Shown: piece after piece, positions 60,375 through 64,000 of the stretch
Layout of the letters: the number at the start of each line of letters is the position of its first letter
Numbering within the stretch: the first letter of the stretch is position 1
Source: Halobacteriales archaeon YIM A00010
GTDB lineage: Archaea; Halobacteriota; Halobacteria; Halobacteriales; Haloarculaceae
Length of the DNA: 64,000 bases
Assembly: GCA_025041175.1 (NCBI GenBank)
Contig: JAKCFJ010000002.1
Location: 1-64,000 of the forward strand
Reading direction: 5' to 3'
Position numbers and translations under genes: made by a program
Notes under the pieces: model-generated
What the model saw: the letters and a program-made list of their open reading frames with translations, nothing else
Databases searched by the model: none
Told to the model about the DNA's origin: nothing

Positions 60375-61409
60375 ATGGATGCGATAGCAATAGATGGACT
60401 CACCAAGGAGTTCGGTGCGGTAACTGCGGTGGATAACCTGTCGTTCTCCGTCGAACAGGGGGAGTTGTTCGGTCTTCTCGGGCCGAATGGAGCGGGCAAG
60501 TCCACGTTAATCAACATGCTAGTGACGCTCCTGCAACCGAGTGAGGGTGCCGCGAGGATCAATGGTCACGATATCACCGAGGAACAGGGGAAGGTACGCG
60601 ACAGCCTCGGCATCGTTTTCCAGGAGCCTGCGGTCGACGAGGAGCTAACCGGAGCAGAAAACCTCGCGTTTCACGCGCGGCTGTACGGCAAGCGAAAGAC
60701 AGAACGCGACGAGCGCATCCCCGAGGTGCTCGAACTCGTCGACCTCGTCGACGAAGCAGACATGCCCGTCAAGAACTATTCGGGTGGGATGCAGCGCCGG
60801 CTCGAAATCGGTCGCGGTCTGATGCACGAGCCGGAGGTACTCTTTCTCGACGAACCCACATCGGGTCTCGACGCGCGAACCCGTCGGGACACCTGGGAGT
60901 ACATCCAGCGACTCAACGAGGAGGTGGGGATGACCATCGTCATCACGACCCACTTCATGGACGAGGCGGATTTCCTCTGTGAACGGGTGGCGATCATGGA
61001 TCAGGGCACTGTCGTTGCGGTCGATTCTCCGGAGAACCTCACGGCGTCGCTCGGCGGCGATATCGTCACACTCAGTCTCGGTGGCACACCGAAGGAGTTG
61101 TTCGATCGACTCGACGACCAACCGTGGGTACGCGAATACACCGTGACCGACACGGACGTCGCTATCACGCTCGAAAACGGTGACACGCGTGTCGCCGATC
61201 TCGTCCGGCTTGCCGACGAGGTCGGTGTGGTGATCACCTCGGTTGACCTCCACACGCCGAGTCTCGAAGACGTTTTTCTCTCGCTCACCGGTAGTACGAT
61301 GGCCGAGCGCGAAGCGACCACCACGGACGAGGAGAGCTCCGAGAGAGACCCCTCGAATGGGGAGCGGACATCCGACGACCACTTCGAGGCGGCGGAGGTG
61401 ACAGAATGA
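60375..61409 (+). CDS. ABC-2 type exporter ATP-binding protein (DrrA-like)
   Basis: A 344-residue ATPase from ATG 60375 (MDAIAIDGLTKEFGAVTAVDNLSF). Walker A GPNGAGKS near residues 36-43, signature NYSGGMQRRLEIGRGL near 134-149, Walker B VLFLDEPTSGLD near 155-166 and H-loop TTHFMDEA. The C-terminal region VDLHTPSLEDVFLSLTG is the DrrA-type extension, followed by an acidic tail. It is a drug/lipid-exporter class subunit. It overlaps the permease gene by 4 bp. Confidence 0.94.
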   Translation: MDAIAIDGLTKEFGAVTAVDNLSFSVEQGELFGLLGPNGAGKSTLINMLVTLLQPSEGAARINGHDITEEQGKVRDSLGIVFQEPAVDEELTGAENLAFHARLYGKRKTERDERIPEVLELVDLVDEADMPVKNYSGGMQRRLEIGRGLMHEPEVLFLDEPTSGLDARTRRDTWEYIQRLNEEVGMTIVITTHFMDEADFLCERVAIMDQGTVVAVDSPENLTASLGGDIVTLSLGGTPKELFDRLDDQPWVREYTVTDTDVAITLENGDTRVADLVRLADEVGVVITSVDLHTPSLEDVFLSLTGSTMAEREATTTDEESSERDPSNGERTSDDHFEAAEVTE

Positions 61410-62176
61410 GTCTCGTCGATCCGCTCGGCATCTACGGTCTCTGGCTCAGGGACGTAAAGCGGTTCCTGCGGACGCCCTCGCAGATCATCGGCTCGCTCGC
61501 GTTTCCGCTGATGTTTCTCGTGTTTCTCGGCTTCGGACTCAGCGGCGCGGCAATTCCCGGCTTACCCGAAGGGGTCGATTATCTCCAGTATCTCGTTCCC
61601 GGTATCATCGGGTTCACGATGCTGTTTGGAGCCTCGTTTGCGGGCCTTGCGATCCTCTCGGACCAGGACGTCGGCTTCCTCAAGGAAATTCTCGTCGCTC
61701 CCGTGAGCCGCACGTCCATTGTACTGGGTCGCATCGCTGGCGGCTCGACCACGGCAATCGTGCAGGCTGTGCTCATCCTCCTGATTTCGATTCCGCTCGG
61801 GTTCGAGTTCGCTGGCTGGCTCTCCCTACCGCTGACCGCGGTTTTTCTCGTCCTCATCGCTATCACGTTCGTGGGCCTTGGCATCGCGTTGGCGTCGCAG
61901 TTCTCCGACAGCGAGGGATTTTCGCTCATCGTCCAGTTTCTCATCTTTCCATTACTGTTCCTCTCGGGCGCGCTGTTCCCCATCGAGGGGTTCCCCGAAC
62001 CGGTCCAGTACCTCGCGCTCATCAATCCGCTGACCTACGGCGTCGACGGGCTCCGAGCCGCGCTGGTCGGCGCATCGACGTACCCGCTCATCGTTGACTT
62101 CGGCGCGCTCGTGATCTCCTCGGTCGTGATGGTCTCACTCGGCGCGTATCTGTTCGAGCGGGTCGAGGCAGTATGA
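61406..62176 (+). CDS. ABC-2 type exporter permease
   Basis: A 256-residue permease with six helices: RDVKRFLRTPSQIIGSLAFPLMFLVFLGFG, LQYLVPGIIGFTMLFGASFAGLAIL, EILVAPVSRTSIVLGRIAGGSTTAIVQAVLILLIS and so on. FPLLFLSGALFPIEGFPEPVQYLALINPLTYGVDGLRAAL is the ABC-2 signature region. Together with the ATPase it would export a drug or lipid-like compound under TetR control. Confidence 0.93.
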   Translation: MSLVDPLGIYGLWLRDVKRFLRTPSQIIGSLAFPLMFLVFLGFGLSGAAIPGLPEGVDYLQYLVPGIIGFTMLFGASFAGLAILSDQDVGFLKEILVAPVSRTSIVLGRIAGGSTTAIVQAVLILLISIPLGFEFAGWLSLPLTAVFLVLIAITFVGLGIALASQFSDSEGFSLIVQFLIFPLLFLSGALFPIEGFPEPVQYLALINPLTYGVDGLRAALVGASTYPLIVDFGALVISSVVMVSLGAYLFERVEAV

Positions 62177-62210
62177 ACACTGTCAACCTGAAATGTCCAC
62201 CGATTAGGAT

Positions 62211-62232
62211 TCCTCCGCGTTCACGCGGAGGA
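62211..62232. terminator. 10-bp-stem hairpin between convergent genes; IS605-end-like
   Basis: TCCTCCGCGT pairs with ACGCGGAGGA around a 2-nt loop, between the convergent exporter and citrate synthase genes. It could terminate one or both transcripts. The following GGATGTCAA and preceding GGATTCCTCC resemble the right-end hairpin of haloarchaeal IS200/IS605-type elements (the TnpB guide-RNA end), although no tnpB is present here. Confidence 0.55.
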
Positions 62233-62234
62233 TG

Positions 62235-63389
62235 TCAATCGTTCATCGTTCGAGTATAGCGCTCGTCTGGTGGGGTCCAGGATCGGTCACTGTCACCGAC
62301 GTAGATGGACACTGGGCGAATTATCTTGTTATCCGCTAACTGCTCGAGGCAATGAGCCGTCCATCCACCGACTCGCGACACCGCGAAGGTGGTCGTGAAC
62401 AACTCCTGTGGGATGCCGACGCCATACAGGAGCACGGCGGTGTAGAACTCGACGTTTGTTTCGAGTTTGCGGTCGGGCTTGTGTTCGGCCAATTGGCGTA
62501 CTGCAATCTCTTCAAATTCTTCGACAGTCTCGAAGAACACCCTCTCGTCGGAATCTGAGTAGAACTGTTGAGCGGCGTAGGAGAGGACCTCTGCACGTGG
62601 ATCGCGCGTACGATACACCCGGTGTCCGAAGCCCATCACCCGCTCACCGGAATCGAGTTTCTTCCACACATAACGCTCCGGATCGCCAGATTCGTGCACT
62701 TTGAGGAGCATCTCCAGGACCGGTCCGGGGGCTCCGCCGTGAAGTGGTCCCTTCAGTGACCCCGCTGCACCCGTCACTGCCGAAACGAGGTCCGACTCGG
62801 TCGACGCGATAGACCGAGCGACGAACGTCGATGCGTTTAGTCCGTGGTCAATAACCGTGTTGAGGTAGGTTTCGAGTCCTTTCACGGCCGCCGGGTCTGG
62901 CTCTTCGCCGGTCAACATATAGAGATAGTTCGCGGCGTGGCCGAGGTCCTCGCGCGGACTCACCGGCTCTTGACCCGAGCGATACCGCCAGTACGTCGCG
63001 ACGATAGTTGGGAGCACACTCACCAGTCGTTTGGCGTGGTCCGTCGGGTCCGTCACCTTGTCGCCGAGATTGGCTGCGGCCACGCCCATTCGCAGGACAT
63101 CCATTGCGTCTGCGTCTTCTCGTGCCGCCTGTCGAAGCACCTGTTGGACCTCCTCGGAGATTTCCCGATGGCCAGCGAGTTCCCTGCGGAACGATTCGAG
63201 TTCGGATTCAGTCGGAAGACGGTCGTTGAACAGCAAGAAAACGCTTTCTTCGTAGACCGCATTCTTGGCGAGTTCCTCAACCGGGAATCCCCTGATGATC
63301 AGCTCACCAGCCTCGCCATCGATGGTACTGAGCTGTGTTTCCGTGACAGCGATGCCTTCTAGTCCTCGGTGTAGCTCTTGGTCAGCCAT
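62235..63389 (-). CDS. gltA: Citrate synthase
   Basis: A 384-residue citrate synthase. LHRGLEGIAVTETQLSTIDGEAGELIIRGFPVEELA is the family start. Catalytic His positions are in ANLGDKVTDPTDHAKRL/GLNASTFVAR and GAAGSLKGPLHGGAP, and VMGFGHRVYRTRDPRAEVL carries the active His and Arg. FYTAVLLYGVGIPQELFTTTFAVSRVGGWTAHCLEQ holds the catalytic Asp-equivalent region, and the CoA/citrate Arg motif is near the C-terminus (RPVSIYVG). It condenses acetyl-CoA and oxaloacetate in the TCA cycle. Start placed at ATG complement 63387-63389; MGM 2 codons upstream is equally possible. Confidence 0.93.
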   Translation of the reverse strand: MADQELHRGLEGIAVTETQLSTIDGEAGELIIRGFPVEELAKNAVYEESVFLLFNDRLPTESELESFRRELAGHREISEEVQQVLRQAAREDADAMDVLRMGVAAANLGDKVTDPTDHAKRLVSVLPTIVATYWRYRSGQEPVSPREDLGHAANYLYMLTGEEPDPAAVKGLETYLNTVIDHGLNASTFVARSIASTESDLVSAVTGAAGSLKGPLHGGAPGPVLEMLLKVHESGDPERYVWKKLDSGERVMGFGHRVYRTRDPRAEVLSYAAQQFYSDSDERVFFETVEEFEEIAVRQLAEHKPDRKLETNVEFYTAVLLYGVGIPQELFTTTFAVSRVGGWTAHCLEQLADNKIIRPVSIYVGDSDRSWTPPDERYTRTMND

Positions 63390-63632
63390 ACCCATCCGTA
63401 TAGAGAAACAAAATGAATGGAGATAGGGCTTCGGAGAACGACATTTCCCCATCTGATGCGAATCCCTCGCCAGAAGAGGCTACCATCAAACCCGAGAGAC
63501 GCCATCCACTCTCGGCTGTTCCTTCGTCAGATGGCTCGGAGACAGTTCTATCGGACGTGTTCCAGCAAGCCTCAAACTACGAAGTAGTATCAATATGAAT
63601 GGGTAAATCTGCTTTTCCCGTCGATGACCCGT

Positions 63633-64000
63633 CTACTCGACTGGACGTGCGAGCAATTGCTCGTCGTCGAGAAGCATCTCAACGACCTTCTGACCCCCAT
63701 CAGTCAACGAGTAGCCGGCCTCCGTATTCGTGATGAAGATGCCACGAAGTTTGCGGAGATGATAGTTGAACCGTCCCTTATCTTCTATCGAACTCTGTGC
63801 TCGGATCGACGAGTACGAAAGTGGTTTTGCCGACTCATACAGAATCAATAAGAGCTCTAGCCGAGTTGGTTCTGAAAGAGTACCAAGGGTTGAGGAAATT
63901 CCCTCCAGTGCGCTGGGTGAGGGCGGACTCGAATCGCCAGCGACGTATCTATCAGAGCGCGAAACCCACGACCGTTCCTCCGGACCGACATATCGTGTCC
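63633..64000 (-). CDS. Winged-helix regulator (ArsR-like), N-terminus beyond window
   Basis: The frame is open to the right window edge, and no ATG or GTG occurs in the frame upstream of a TTG at 63848, so the start probably lies outside. Visible product: …TLGTLSEPTRLELLLILYESAKPLSYSSIRAQSSIEDKGRFNYHLRKLRGIFITNTEAGYSLTDGGQKVVEMLLDDE…, a winged-helix domain of the haloarchaeal ArsR-like type (EPTRLELLLIL, KGRFNYHLRKLRG). Target unknown. At least 121 residues. Confidence 0.8.
   Translation of the reverse strand, partial: TRYVGPEERSWVSRSDRYVAGDSSPPSPSALEGISSTLGTLSEPTRLELLLILYESAKPLSYSSIRAQSSIEDKGRFNYHLRKLRGIFITNTEAGYSLTDGGQKVVEMLLDDEQLLARPVE

Noticed and set aside
63413-63598. 61-codon plus-strand frame upstream of citrate synthase
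   Set aside because: Lies in the divergent promoter region; composition is disordered and no start signal is visible.

Overview
The window is chromosomal DNA from a haloarchaeon (class Halobacteria). The proteins are very acidic and the coding GC is high. Secreted proteins carry twin-arginine signals. Several TATA-like boxes lie about 25 nt upstream of start codons, suggesting leaderless mRNAs. There is an Orc1/Cdc6 gene beside an AT-rich origin, and many archaeal families are present. No rRNA and no CRISPR array were seen.

Layout. 1-10.6 kb: a likely sugar-uptake and catabolism cluster (two Gfo/Idh/MocA dehydrogenases, a sugar-phosphate isomerase-like protein, a complete family-5 ABC transporter, an IclR regulator). 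11-16.6 kb: PhoD phosphatase, an RNA ligase and its PIN-like partner, an orphan antitoxin-like gene and an HD-hydrolase remnant. 16.6-26.5 kb: acyl-CoA ligase, zinc-ribbon protein, FNT channel, winged-helix regulator, a frameshifted AIM24 gene, lipase maturation factor, ParB-like protein, beta-CASP nuclease, nitroreductase. 26.6-33.1 kb: a second complete family-5 ABC operon. 33.1-43 kb: fatty acyl-CoA ligase, a sodium-solute symporter with a 44-residue coupled partner, RDD protein, PhoX phosphatase, membrane glycosyltransferase. 43.2-45.6 kb: orc1 and a replication origin with six 19-nt ORB repeats around an AT-rich unwinding region. 45.6-49 kb: methylmalonyl-CoA mutase, small proteins, tRNA-Asn, tRNA-Lys and tRNA debris. 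49.2-55.2 kb: a complete fructose PTS (glpR-pfkB-ptfC-ptfA-ptsH-ptsI-ptfB). 55.2-64 kb: an APC permease fused to two USP domains, its neighbouring Lrp/TrkA-C regulator, truncated MFS and TnpB fragments, a TetR-controlled ABC exporter with three palindromic operators, citrate synthase, and a partial winged-helix gene.

The most unusual feature is a dispersed family of short perfect hairpins. Twenty-one hairpins in five clusters all have a loop of exactly 3 nt closed by a 5'C-G3' pair, while their stems differ. The clusters lie at the 3' end of an ABC ATPase gene (8492-8592), between the RNA ligase and its partner (14295-14600), in frame inside an acyl-CoA ligase (about 17770-17860), inside a decayed tnpB (59135-59184), and inside a larger stem (59341-59416). 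They look like an insertion-prone, structure-defined repeat family that I cannot match to a named element. A second set of unexplained repeats (four 20-nt direct repeats, 13289-13481) lies between convergent genes.
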